Shown here: positions 1 through 6,790 of the stretch, piece after piece
Position numbering within the stretch: position 1 is the stretch's first letter
Layout: every line of letters begins with the position of its first letter
Source of the DNA: Chitinophagaceae bacterium
Lineage (GTDB): Bacteria > Bacteroidota > Bacteroidia > Chitinophagales > Chitinophagaceae
Length of the DNA stretch: 10,140 bases
Assembly: GCA_025963615.1 (NCBI GenBank)
Contig: JAOQAL010000269.1
Span: forward strand, 1 to 10,140
Direction of reading: 5' to 3'
Position numbers and translations under genes: made by a program
The notes under the pieces: generated by a model
What the model saw: the letters and a program-made list of their open reading frames with translations, nothing else
Database searches by the model: none
What the model was told of the DNA's origin: nothing

Positions 1-470
1 TGTTAAATATGGAGCAAGAGTTCGACCCAAACATTACCCATCGATTATGAGATGACACCCGTTAATTATTACCGCAATAGTTTAAGACGCTATTTAAGTT
101 GATGAAAATCACCTGAACCCCATTCCATTAGGGGCATTCGCGAAAAGCTAATGGCCTTATAAAACGAATTGGCTGTTTAAATGGCGAATGAATTCTTATA
201 CACCATGATTAGTATGAAAATGGCTATATGTAGCTATTTCCCGCATATTTTGGTTTCAGTAAATTGCCTTAATACATAACTAAACTAAGGCTTACATTGT
301 CTTCCATTGATAACAGATATATCGCTAAAGCTTTAAACGTATTGTTCGCGACGCACCCAAATAGTTACTTGATTGGTGTTATCTGGTGACAAACAGACGA
401 AGTCTTCGTTTGGCATTGAATCGGTATATGAGAAAGATACTATCATACACTGATTTAAAATCAAAAGCAT
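1..470. other. Non-coding stretch upstream of the SIR2-STAND gene
   Basis: No frame on either strand holds a protein I recognise, and all frames are cut by frequent stops. The stretch is AT-rich and could be decayed accessory DNA. A short inverted repeat (acgaa, 3-nt spacer, ttcgt) lies at about 397-409, roughly 60 nt before the start codon at 471. It is too short to call a terminator or operator. I see no clear Bacteroidota promoter (TTG plus TAnnTTTG) in front of 471 and no tRNA-like fold. Confidence 0.5.
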
Positions 471-1559
471 ATGCAAAATATCGTTCGAGAATTAAAACAG
501 GCGATAGAAAAAGATAGCCTAGTCGTCTTTTGCGGTTCGGGGACATCTTCATACCTGGGCTTGCCAAACTGGAAAAAACTTGTGATCACTATCATAAACG
601 AGATATCGACTGACGCGCCCAGATACATGCCTTTGGTTGAACTTTTGGAAAAAGATGTGATTACCCCATTAATGGTTCTTGATCTGCTAGAGGATGAGTA
701 TAAAGACATTATTACGGGTCTTCTTGCCAAAACGCTCGTATTCGACAAAAAGCTAAAATGTTCGCTTCAGGAAAAAATTCTGGCCATCTCGGAAAAAATT
801 ATCACAACTAATTATGACAAGGCGTTTGAGAACGCCTCCGACATTCCAAACGTGATATTCAACGATGGCAAATTTAAGTTGGCGAAGATCTCTGATAATA
901 AAAGCTTCATTTTCAAAATTCATGGGGATATAAGTAATCCTGAAGATTGTATCCTTTTCACCAGGCAATACCAAAAACTTTATCAGGATGAAGCATTTCT
1001 GTTAGGACTTAAAATACTGTTCATTCAAAAGACAGTTCTTTTTATTGGCTTTAGCTTGAATGATCCGTTCATCGTTGAGATCATAAATGCCATCACCCGG
1101 GCATATGATTCATTTAACCGCAGACATTACTTTATTACGACAGACGCGATGTTTAATAAAGAGAAATTTCGTGGCATTGTGCACCCTCATCTTCTAAATA
1201 ACTACCGTGAACTTGAAGATTTTTTAGATGACCTGTTAAAATACAAAAAGGAGGCGAAAAGTTTTGCCCATGTGCACAATCTTAAAGGTGGACCTGACAA
1301 TCTGCATATTTGGAATAAAGAGCAATTCGAAAAAATTATCCAATGCATTCTGAACCTCCGGCCAGTGACAGTTATTAGGGGACTTCCCGGATCAGGCAAA
1401 ACAAGCCTGGCGCGGGAAATAGCGTATCTGTGCCTGGGAAAATCAAAATTGAATATTGTTTCCTTGCCGCGGTTCGATTACATCGTGTGGTTTTCTCTCA
1501 ACGATTGCCTAACGCCTGACCGGGTACTTAACGCATTGTTTGATGAGATTGGAAGGTAA
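471..1559 (+). CDS. SIR2-STAND defence protein, N-terminal part (SIR2-like domain plus Walker A)
   Basis: This is the 362-residue N-terminal part of a SIR2-STAND protein. Seen: a SIR2-like domain over about residues 1-240, with GSGTS at 22-26, TTNYD at 112-116, KIHG at 149-152 and FIGFSLND at 191-198. N114 and H151 sit where the catalytic Asn and His occur in defence SIR2 NADases such as ThsA. An NTPase then begins, with the P-loop GLPGSGKT at 304-311. The ORF stops at residue 362, just after LFDEIGR, in the middle of the NTPase. Walker B and the rest of the domain follow in another frame. ATG 471 is the first possible start after an in-frame stop at 456-458, and the N-terminus resembles complete family members. 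Family knowledge: such proteins sense phage and deplete NAD+. Avs5-like is my closest guess. As written, this product would lack most of the switch and all of the sensor. Confidence 0.87.
   Translation: MQNIVRELKQAIEKDSLVVFCGSGTSSYLGLPNWKKLVITIINEISTDAPRYMPLVELLEKDVITPLMVLDLLEDEYKDIITGLLAKTLVFDKKLKCSLQEKILAISEKIITTNYDKAFENASDIPNVIFNDGKFKLAKISDNKSFIFKIHGDISNPEDCILFTRQYQKLYQDEAFLLGLKILFIQKTVLFIGFSLNDPFIVEIINAITRAYDSFNRRHYFITTDAMFNKEKFRGIVHPHLLNNYRELEDFLDDLLKYKKEAKSFAHVHNLKGGPDNLHIWNKEQFEKIIQCILNLRPVTVIRGLPGSGKTSLAREIAYLCLGKSKLNIVSLPRFDYIVWFSLNDCLTPDRVLNALFDEIGR
1547..1559 (+). other. Frame break in the SIR2-STAND gene (one base missing)
   Basis: The first ORF ends with TAA at 1557-1559. The frame carrying the rest of the protein is open from 1547, after a stop at 1544-1546, and reads smoothly into Walker B. 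Joining the two needs a single -1 step around GGAAGG (1551-1556), equivalent to one lost base. The local sequence is not a standard X-XXY-YYZ slippery heptamer, so programmed frameshifting is unlikely. A recent deletion or a sequence error fits better. Confidence 0.8.
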
Positions 1560-1663
1560 CGGGATATATAAAAATCACCCATATCAATGTAGATAACGAC
1601 AATGATAAAACAAGCCTCGAAAAGAAACAGACTGAAATTAATCAGATCCTCACCGAACACAAA

Positions 1664-3331
1664 GTGTTTATCATTATAGATAATTTTCAGTTAAGCAACG
1701 ATGCCGACCTGAAGTCATGGATTGAAACAGTTCAGCCGCCAAGCGAAATCTTGATCACGTCGTCAAAGGATGTCGGGTTCACGAATGTATACCATTTGAC
1801 CGGTCTTAGTCCGGAAGATTTCCGAAAATTCATTCATCAAGAAGCCGAAATGAAGGACATGGACATCGATAAGCTTGTCACCCCGCATCAACTCGAAAAT
1901 ATATATACATTTACTTGGGGAAATCCTCTGGCCATACTGTTAGTGCTAGGTCTACTAAAAAATAAGGCATACAAGAACGACATGTTGATACTCCCGCCTG
2001 ATGAAATATGCTTATTATTTGACATTCTTTATACAATTGCCTACAAAGGGCTTTCTCGGGAAGCAAAGAAATTATTAGATTTCTTCCCGTTGCTGGCAGA
2101 AAAGACTTCTATCGAACGCGAAGCATTAAAAGAGATAAGTGATTTTGAATGGGAATGTTTTCATAAATGCATTGTGGAATTATCTGCTTGGAATCTTATT
2201 TATTTCGATTTAGAAGACAGGTACTACCGGCTGCATCCAACACTGATCCAATACTTGCAGGACAAAGAAACTTCAACGCCTATTAAATTGATAGCTAAGA
2301 CTAAAAATTTAATAAAAGAACGGTACATCAAATATTACCTGACGTTGGTGGAAACAAATATAAAGCGAAATTATCCAAATGAAGATTATTGGAACTGTTT
2401 AGTATCGCCAAAGATGGCAGTGCTGGATACACGGGTATCCTCTATTCTTAAAGCTGTCGAATGGGCGGAGCAAATCTCTAGCCAACACGGCAACTACCTG
2501 AAATTGATTAAGTATCTAATTCACTATCTGGACAGCCGGTTTTATAACCGGAGTCGAATGGAATTTGTAAAAAGAGCTATTGGAATTTGCGAAGCAACCG
2601 GAGACTGGTACTTGGAAGCGTTATTCAAGATAGATGCATTAGGTTGGACATGTGTTGAGGAAAATCAATTGAAATTAGCGGAACAAAATATTTTGGCCGG
2701 TTGCAGCATTCTTGAAGCGCACTCAACCGATAAGCCTCAGGCCCGACGAGTTGATCTGAAGGCCCTTGCCCAGGCTTGGCTCGCCCGCGTAAAGCTTGAA
2801 CAATATAAAAAACCCGAAGATGAGAAATTACCTATAGAAGATGAGAAACTACTTATAGAAGCTGAGAAACTTATAGAAGAGGCTTTGTTATATACTGGCG
2901 GACGTCCTTGGATTCAATACAGGATATATATGGTGTCCGGCGATATCTCTTACAGAAAACAGGAATTTTATCAGTCACTGAAATATTACAAGCTTGCAAA
3001 AAACGAGATAAACAGCTATGGCGGAGAAGGTGGAAATTATCAAATTAATCCGCGCCTGGGGTTAGCATATCTTAGTATAGGTACTGAACGATACCTTCAG
3101 GAAGCAGAGAACATTTTCACAGCGCTTAAACAAAATCACAATATACTTATAGGGAAGCTATACGGTGAGTTTGGCTTAGCGATGATCGATTATAAACGTG
3201 GGAATAGACATGAAACGAAAAAGTTAGTAGCAAAACTAGAAGGAGAGATAACAAAGAGAAGCCCCGACAACCTCTTACTTAAATTGATTAAGCTATACAA
3301 ATCTGAAACGCTTGATAAGGATGAAAATTGA
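1664..3331 (+). CDS. SIR2-STAND defence protein, C-terminal part (NB-ARC remainder plus helical sensor)
   Basis: This is the continuation of the SIR2-STAND gene in another reading frame. The only start is a GTG at 1664 that is itself the first codon of Walker B (VFIIIDN). The frame is open back to 1547 and encodes plausible protein there, so this is a fragment and not an independent gene. Seen in order: Walker B; an ITSSKD sensor-like segment; WGNPLA, matching the GxP/GLPLA motif of NB-ARC proteins; a probable winged helix ending near YYRLHPTLIQYLQ; then a long helical region with TPR-like stretches, for example around YRKQEFYQSLKYYKLA. A short heptad repeat lies at 2816-2875. Rejoined with the upstream ORF, the protein would be 953 residues, with Walker B near residue 399 and WGNPLA near 483. 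In family members the C-terminal helices recognise the trigger; the ligand here is unknown. The gene converges on the minus-strand eCIS-type genes. Confidence 0.8.
   Translation: MFIIIDNFQLSNDADLKSWIETVQPPSEILITSSKDVGFTNVYHLTGLSPEDFRKFIHQEAEMKDMDIDKLVTPHQLENIYTFTWGNPLAILLVLGLLKNKAYKNDMLILPPDEICLLFDILYTIAYKGLSREAKKLLDFFPLLAEKTSIEREALKEISDFEWECFHKCIVELSAWNLIYFDLEDRYYRLHPTLIQYLQDKETSTPIKLIAKTKNLIKERYIKYYLTLVETNIKRNYPNEDYWNCLVSPKMAVLDTRVSSILKAVEWAEQISSQHGNYLKLIKYLIHYLDSRFYNRSRMEFVKRAIGICEATGDWYLEALFKIDALGWTCVEENQLKLAEQNILAGCSILEAHSTDKPQARRVDLKALAQAWLARVKLEQYKKPEDEKLPIEDEKLLIEAEKLIEEALLYTGGRPWIQYRIYMVSGDISYRKQEFYQSLKYYKLAKNEINSYGGEGGNYQINPRLGLAYLSIGTERYLQEAENIFTALKQNHNILIGKLYGEFGLAMIDYKRGNRHETKKLVAKLEGEITKRSPDNLLLKLIKLYKSETLDKDEN
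2816..2875 (+). repeat. 21-nt tandem repeat coding EDEKLxI heptads
   Basis: Two 21-nt units (2816-2836 and 2837-2857) encode EDEKLPI and EDEKLLI. A third unit of 18 nt (2858-2875) encodes EAEKLI and has lost one codon. The units are close copies at DNA level, so they arose by recent tandem duplication. They extend a charged helix or coiled coil in the putative sensor region of the STAND protein (about residues 783-802 of the joined product) without breaking frame. Confidence 0.75.
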
Positions 3332-3365
3332 TTTCGATTAAAACATGCCCTTTAAAGAAAACCGA

Positions 3366-3448
3366 AGAAGCTCAAAGTTCTGGAGACCTATTTGAGAGAC
3401 CTATTCGCGTTTCCTACCTTTAGGTCTCTGGAAATGCTTGAGGCTTCT
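3366..3448 (+). repeat. Imperfect inverted repeat with a competing internal arm
   Basis: The left arm (3366-3390) carries agaagctcaa and gagaccta. The right arm (3421-3448) carries taggtctc and ttgaggcttct, so both blocks pair, with one bulged base and a mismatched internal stretch. A second copy of the inner block, agagaccta at 3395-3403, also pairs perfectly with 3421-3429. Two alternative hairpins are therefore possible. The structure starts 35 nt after the STAND stop codon. It lacks a following T-run, so it is not a standard intrinsic terminator; a Rho-type or processing hairpin, or a mobile-element end, are alternatives. Confidence 0.5.
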
Positions 3449-3531
3449 AAATATCAGACTGTTCATTAAATAAACATCTTGACATCAGTAGCGTGAAGGA
3501 CTAATTTTATTAACCTTTAATAGCACTGAAA

Positions 3532-3970
3532 ATGACCAAATCATTTGCCCTTCTGTTTCAACTGAAACGAACGAAAAAGGTTTCCAATGAAACGCTCCGA
3601 TCTACTTCAGAATCACTATTGACAGTGAACGTGTAGAGATAGCTACTAAACGTAGTGCTATCCCGACAAGTGGAATGCTGTTGCTCAAAAAGCAATGGGT
3701 AACAACGACGATGCCCCGATCCGTCAACAACCATTTGAAAACGCTTGAACAAAAAGCTTATGAAGTGTATCGGGAAATGATCGAAAGGAAAATCCCTGTT
3801 AGTCGGAGGGCTTTTTAGTGAAAGGCCATGGACAAGTCAGTTAAAATTCTCAATTGCGAAAGGACAAGAGATCTCGGAATAGATATTAAGAAGACACACC
3901 GTGATTCGATGCCTAACTAATGGGAAGCTCTTGAAACCTTAACACGTGAGAGTTTTCGGCTGATGAGTCT
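3532..3970 (+). pseudogene. Decayed tyrosine recombinase / phage-type integrase, N-terminal remnant
   Basis: An ATG at 3532 opens the frame MTKSFALLFQLKRTKK, then the reading moves between frames. In turn one can read NAPIYFRITIDSERVEIATK, then WNAVAQKAMGNNDDA, then RSVNNHLKTLEQKAYEVYRE. In order, these match the arm-binding N-terminal domain and following helices of Bacteroidota tyrosine recombinases. An in-frame TAG follows at about 3817. Beyond it, weaker traces (LGIDIKKTHRDS and WEALETLTRES, separated by a stop) may be the core-binding domain, up to about 3970. The catalytic domain with its Arg/His/Tyr residues is absent. It is a dead fragment with several frameshifts and stops, pointing to past integration of a mobile element beside the defence gene. 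The first part is secure by family resemblance; the part after 3820 is tentative. Confidence 0.75.
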
Positions 3971-4297
3971 TCCGTTGCCGACGCAGACCGGTGAAACACC
4001 AGATTGGGCATTAAATGCACGTAATTGTTGAAAACGTTGATAAAAAAGTACAAATCATATTCTACCAGACAAGCCAACAACATTTTTTATTGGGCCCCCG
4101 CTTAAGCAAATAATTAGTAAAATTATTCAACATTTATAATATGAATATGAAAAATCCTTTTGTCGATGTTGATATCACATTAGAAGTAGTTGTGGTTTGC
4201 AGGCATAGTCAGTTTAATATTACAAAATGGCGAAGCTGTTTCTCTTTTATTTATACATCTTTTAAATAAATTGAAATACCTGGCTGTAAAATTGCAC
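3971..4297. other. Non-coding stretch between the integrase remnant and the ATPase gene
   Basis: No supported gene. It is AT-rich, with a perfect 7-bp inverted repeat (aataatt / aattatt, 5-nt loop) at 4109-4127 that lies about 170 nt past the stop of the minus-strand ATPase gene. This is too far and too AT-only to call a terminator with confidence. A short open frame on the plus strand beginning at 4190 is mostly antisense to the ATPase 3' end and is not supported. Confidence 0.45.
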
Positions 4298-5629
4298 CTA
4301 AATGATTTTTCCATCCTTACTAAACTCGCGTTGGATACCGGCAATCAGGTCGTTGTTTTGAATGGTACTACTGGCTTTACTCAAGGCCTGTAGACAACAG
4401 TACTGAACAATATTCATAATGCTGGCGCCACTTATTTCATACTTTTGAGAAATAATTTTCAGATTAATATCGGACGCTAATTTTGCCTGAGCAGGAAAAG
4501 CATTTTCCCATAACTGCAGCCGTTCCTGAGGTTTAGGCATTGGAAAATGAATAATGGATTGAAATCTGCGCATAAAGGCTTCATCAATATTTGTTTTAAA
4601 GTTAGAGGCCAAAATAGCCAGGCCATCGAAATTCTCAACCCGTTGTAATAAGTAAGATACTTCCTGGTTGGCATACTTATCGTGTGCGTCCCGGACATTC
4701 GTACGCTTACCAAAAAGGGCATCTGCTTCATCGAAGAAAAGGATCCAGCCCTTGCTTTCGGCTTTTGCAAACAAGGCAGCTAAGTTTTTTTCCGTTTCGC
4801 CAATAAACTTGGACACTACCAGAGACAAGTCAATCTTATAGACGTCCCTGCCAGTATATTTTCCAAGCAGACTGGCGGTGAGTGTCTTGCCGGTACCAGG
4901 GGGCCCATGGAATAGGGCTCGGTAGCCCATTTTTAGCTTTTTCCTCATTCCCCAATCCTGTAACAAGGTATCACCATGTATCACCCATGTCCGCAATTCG
5001 TTGATTTGCAGCAGCGTCTGGCTATCCAGCACCAGGTCTTCCCAATCCAATTGGGTGGTGATCAATTGGGCCGGGAAGCTGGCGTTAAACCGGGGTTTGG
5101 TCACTTTCCCAATGGTGAGGAGGTCTACAAATTCCTGTGACATGATTAGTCTGCCACTCATCAACGGTTCTCCGTCTACTGATGGCTCCAGATAAAGCAC
5201 CTGTTTTTTAAAAAAAAAATGCTCCTCCCCCAACAGCTCCTGCATTTGAAAACGCTTTTCCAGTTCATCGCCTGCCAGCACGAAAAGCGCCGTTTCTCCC
5301 GTAGGTAAGAACCCTCGAAACTGCTTGCCCCGGGTACCTCCTAATTGGGGAAAATCACCTTCCCTTGGCAGGTATTGGGTTAACGTTTGCTCATAAAAAT
5401 CTGGCTGCATATGCGGGGCAAGCGCTATCAACAGCAAAATCAATTCTGGTGGATTGAGGGAATAGGCAGAAAGAAAATTTGTAAATGGAGTCTTGATTTG
5501 ATCAAAAGAAGGTAGTGGAATTTCCTCGATGGTTGAATAGTTGGCATGCTGACCGAAGTGTAAGGAGATTCGGGTTTGCAGCACCTGGGTAAGATATTCG
5601 AAAGAGGCTGCGAGGGAGTGAGCATTCAT
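4298..5629 (-). CDS. AAA+ ATPase of the eCIS (Afp15/PVC15-like) type
   Basis: A 443-residue cytosolic ATPase. Seen: an N-terminal region of about 235 residues with no Walker motifs, then a complete AAA+ module with Walker A GPPGTGKT (242-249), Walker B ILFFDEAD (296-303), a sensor 1 segment with N343 (LASNFKTN) and a paired arginine RR at 354-355. All catalytic elements are present. This arrangement, with a distinctive N-terminal domain in front of a spastin/FtsH-like AAA module, is that of the ATPases encoded in contractile injection system loci such as Afp15 of the antifeeding prophage, which act in particle assembly or maturation. The gene starts 20 nt after the end of the hydrolase frame and is the last gene of the minus-strand series. 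A T10A6 run lies inside codons 138-142, and the frame is intact across it. Function is inferred from family and neighbours; no structural eCIS gene is in view. Confidence 0.9.
   Translation of the reverse strand: MNAHSLAASFEYLTQVLQTRISLHFGQHANYSTIEEIPLPSFDQIKTPFTNFLSAYSLNPPELILLLIALAPHMQPDFYEQTLTQYLPREGDFPQLGGTRGKQFRGFLPTGETALFVLAGDELEKRFQMQELLGEEHFFFKKQVLYLEPSVDGEPLMSGRLIMSQEFVDLLTIGKVTKPRFNASFPAQLITTQLDWEDLVLDSQTLLQINELRTWVIHGDTLLQDWGMRKKLKMGYRALFHGPPGTGKTLTASLLGKYTGRDVYKIDLSLVVSKFIGETEKNLAALFAKAESKGWILFFDEADALFGKRTNVRDAHDKYANQEVSYLLQRVENFDGLAILASNFKTNIDEAFMRRFQSIIHFPMPKPQERLQLWENAFPAQAKLASDINLKIISQKYEISGASIMNIVQYCCLQALSKASSTIQNNDLIAGIQREFSKDGKII
5204..5219 (-). repeat. T10A6 homopolymer run inside the ATPase gene
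   Basis: On the coding strand ten T residues are followed by six A residues, encoding Phe-Phe-Phe-Lys-Lys in the N-terminal region of the ATPase. The frame is intact. Runs of this length are prone to polymerase slippage, so length variants or a small share of frameshifted transcripts are possible. Confidence 0.8.
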
Positions 5630-5649
5630 AAATTCATCTATGAAATTGT

Positions 5650-5895
5650 TTAGATCACCAGCTCTTCTAACGCTGCTACAGGAATTAATTTAATAGCATA
5701 CTGTTCTTCCAGGTGATAATGACTGCCATGCACCACCCCTTGACCATTGGCAATAGTAAATTTTTCGTTTACGGACATCTTCCCTCCATCTTGGCTTAGC
5801 CACATCTGCCCTCCGATTCGCAATGATTGCAAGTCTTACCGGCTCATCGGTCTGAAGATTTCCGGTAGGCAGGTGCTGCCCAAAATCTTGCTCTA
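5650..5895 (-). pseudogene. Separated C-terminal part of the peptidoglycan-binding hydrolase-like protein
   Basis: Downstream of the premature stop of the upstream ORF, the missing C-terminus can still be read. From the A7 run (plus strand 5945-5951), one frame shift gives DIVTQNGSISATTKQLIEQ and on to VRLAIIANRRADV and RWREDVRKRK. A second shift at a five-T run (5761-5765) returns to the original frame with FTIANGQGVVHGSHYHLEE and ends at TAA 5650-5652. The two indels cancel (one base lost, one gained). The restored protein is about 328 residues, and its stop lies 20 nt before the ATPase start. The clean recovery of sensible protein between and after the indels shows that this was one gene until recently, or still is one if the indels are sequence errors. 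Confidence 0.75.
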
Positions 5896-6636
5896 TCAGC
5901 TGCTTAGTGGTGGCGCTAATACTGCCATTCTGAGTAACAATATCAAAAAAAGCGCTACTGCCCGTTCGGTGACCACTTTGTAGGTTTTACATAATTGCAG
6001 AGCCTCATCAAAAACATCTTTCACATATTCACGCTGCACATCCTGGCATTCTTTTCGTTGTCCGATGGCTTTAAACAGCCCTTTCCAGGGGCCGAATAAT
6101 ACGTTAGAAGGGGTTTGTATACTACGCGCCCAGGCAAGCTGTTCTGCCCTGGGTTTTTTCATGACAGCGTGCCATTCAGCGGCATTTACATGAAAAACTT
6201 CATCTACTAAGCCCGAAAAACGCTGGTCCAGCTTGCTGAACAGTGACTGCAGGGTTCCCTGCCCGATGTTCCATTGCAGTGCCCCAAAGCTGATGCCCTG
6301 ACCATCGAAATCGCCGCTTACTTTAGCATAGCAACCGGGGGGCGGTAGGCTGGTTTCAAAAGCTCCTGTAAGCTCCAGGCAGCGGTCAAGCAAGGGTTTG
6401 CTCGTAACAGTGGGCACAGGGATAGCGGGCTGCTCCGGGGAAAGTGCCCGCCAGGTTGCTTCACCTACTTTCCCATCTGCCACTAAACCATTTGATCTCT
6501 GAAAGCGGACAATGCCACTTTCGGTACCACCTCCAAAATCGCCATCTATTTCGCCTAAATAAAGATTAAGGTCTTTAAGCTTTTGCTGGATTTGTTTCAC
6601 TTCGGGGCCTTTTGCCCCTCTTTGGTAGCTAGTCAT
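5896..6636 (-). CDS. Peptidoglycan-binding domain plus lysozyme/chitosanase-like hydrolase, frame-broken near the C-terminus
   Basis: Residues 1-65 form a PG_binding_1-type domain: RGAKGPEVKQIQQKL, then DGDFGGGTESGIVRFQRSNG, and VGEATWRAL. A Pro/Ala linker follows to about 80. From 82 a second domain starts, with LTGAFE (89-94) and GDFDGQGISFGALQWN (108-123). The acidic E94 and the D-rich loop recall GH46 chitosanase/lysozyme-fold enzymes; this is a resemblance, not a firm assignment. The last 16 residues (after ALF at 228-230) are out-of-frame read-through beyond a seven-base homopolymer, so this ORF's natural C-terminus is lost (see 5650-5895). No signal peptide is visible, which fits a protein loaded into or released with a particle rather than Sec-exported. 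Peptidoglycan-binding hydrolases of this kind are frequent in eCIS loci. The ATG at 6636 is preceded by an AT-rich leader without a clear Shine-Dalgarno sequence. Confidence 0.82.
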   Translation of the reverse strand: MTSYQRGAKGPEVKQIQQKLKDLNLYLGEIDGDFGGGTESGIVRFQRSNGLVADGKVGEATWRALSPEQPAIPVPTVTSKPLLDRCLELTGAFETSLPPPGCYAKVSGDFDGQGISFGALQWNIGQGTLQSLFSKLDQRFSGLVDEVFHVNAAEWHAVMKKPRAEQLAWARSIQTPSNVLFGPWKGLFKAIGQRKECQDVQREYVKDVFDEALQLCKTYKVVTERAVALFLILLLRMAVLAPPLSS

Positions 6637-6742
6637 ATCTTATATAATTTATATTGGAAGGAAAGAATTCTCCAGGAAGGACACAAAGCACTACTTATCT
6701 ACCTGACTTTATTAAGAATTCACCTAATTAAGCAATGATGCA

Positions 6743-6757
6743 GCTAACCTGGTTAGC
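6743..6757. repeat. Small palindrome in the gap between the DUF4157 and hydrolase genes
   Basis: The block gctaacc-t-ggttagc is a perfect 15-nt palindrome about the central base, lying 34 nt after the DUF4157 stop and 106 nt before the hydrolase start. It has no T-run after it on the minus strand. It could be a weak terminator stem, a processing hairpin or an operator half-site pair. The rest of the 154-nt gap is AT-rich, and I see no convincing promoter in it. Confidence 0.4.
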
Positions 6758-6790
6758 CTGACATTATCCTACTTCAACAATTGCTTTCGT

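Noticed and set aside
1551..1559. Programmed -1 ribosomal frameshifting as the explanation for the split STAND gene
   Set aside because: GGAAGGTAA does not fit the slippery heptamer pattern, and I see no strong stimulatory stem just downstream. A lost base is simpler.
3366..3448. Intrinsic terminator for the STAND gene
   Set aside because: The inverted repeat has an internal mismatch region and no T-run after the right arm, so I list it only as a repeat.
3558..3752. Minus-strand ORF of 64 codons
   Set aside because: It is antisense to the integrase remnant, whose sense-strand pieces match a known family in order.
4190..4393. Plus-strand ORF of 67 codons
   Set aside because: Half of it is antisense to the 3' end of the ATPase gene, and the rest shows no motif or start signal.
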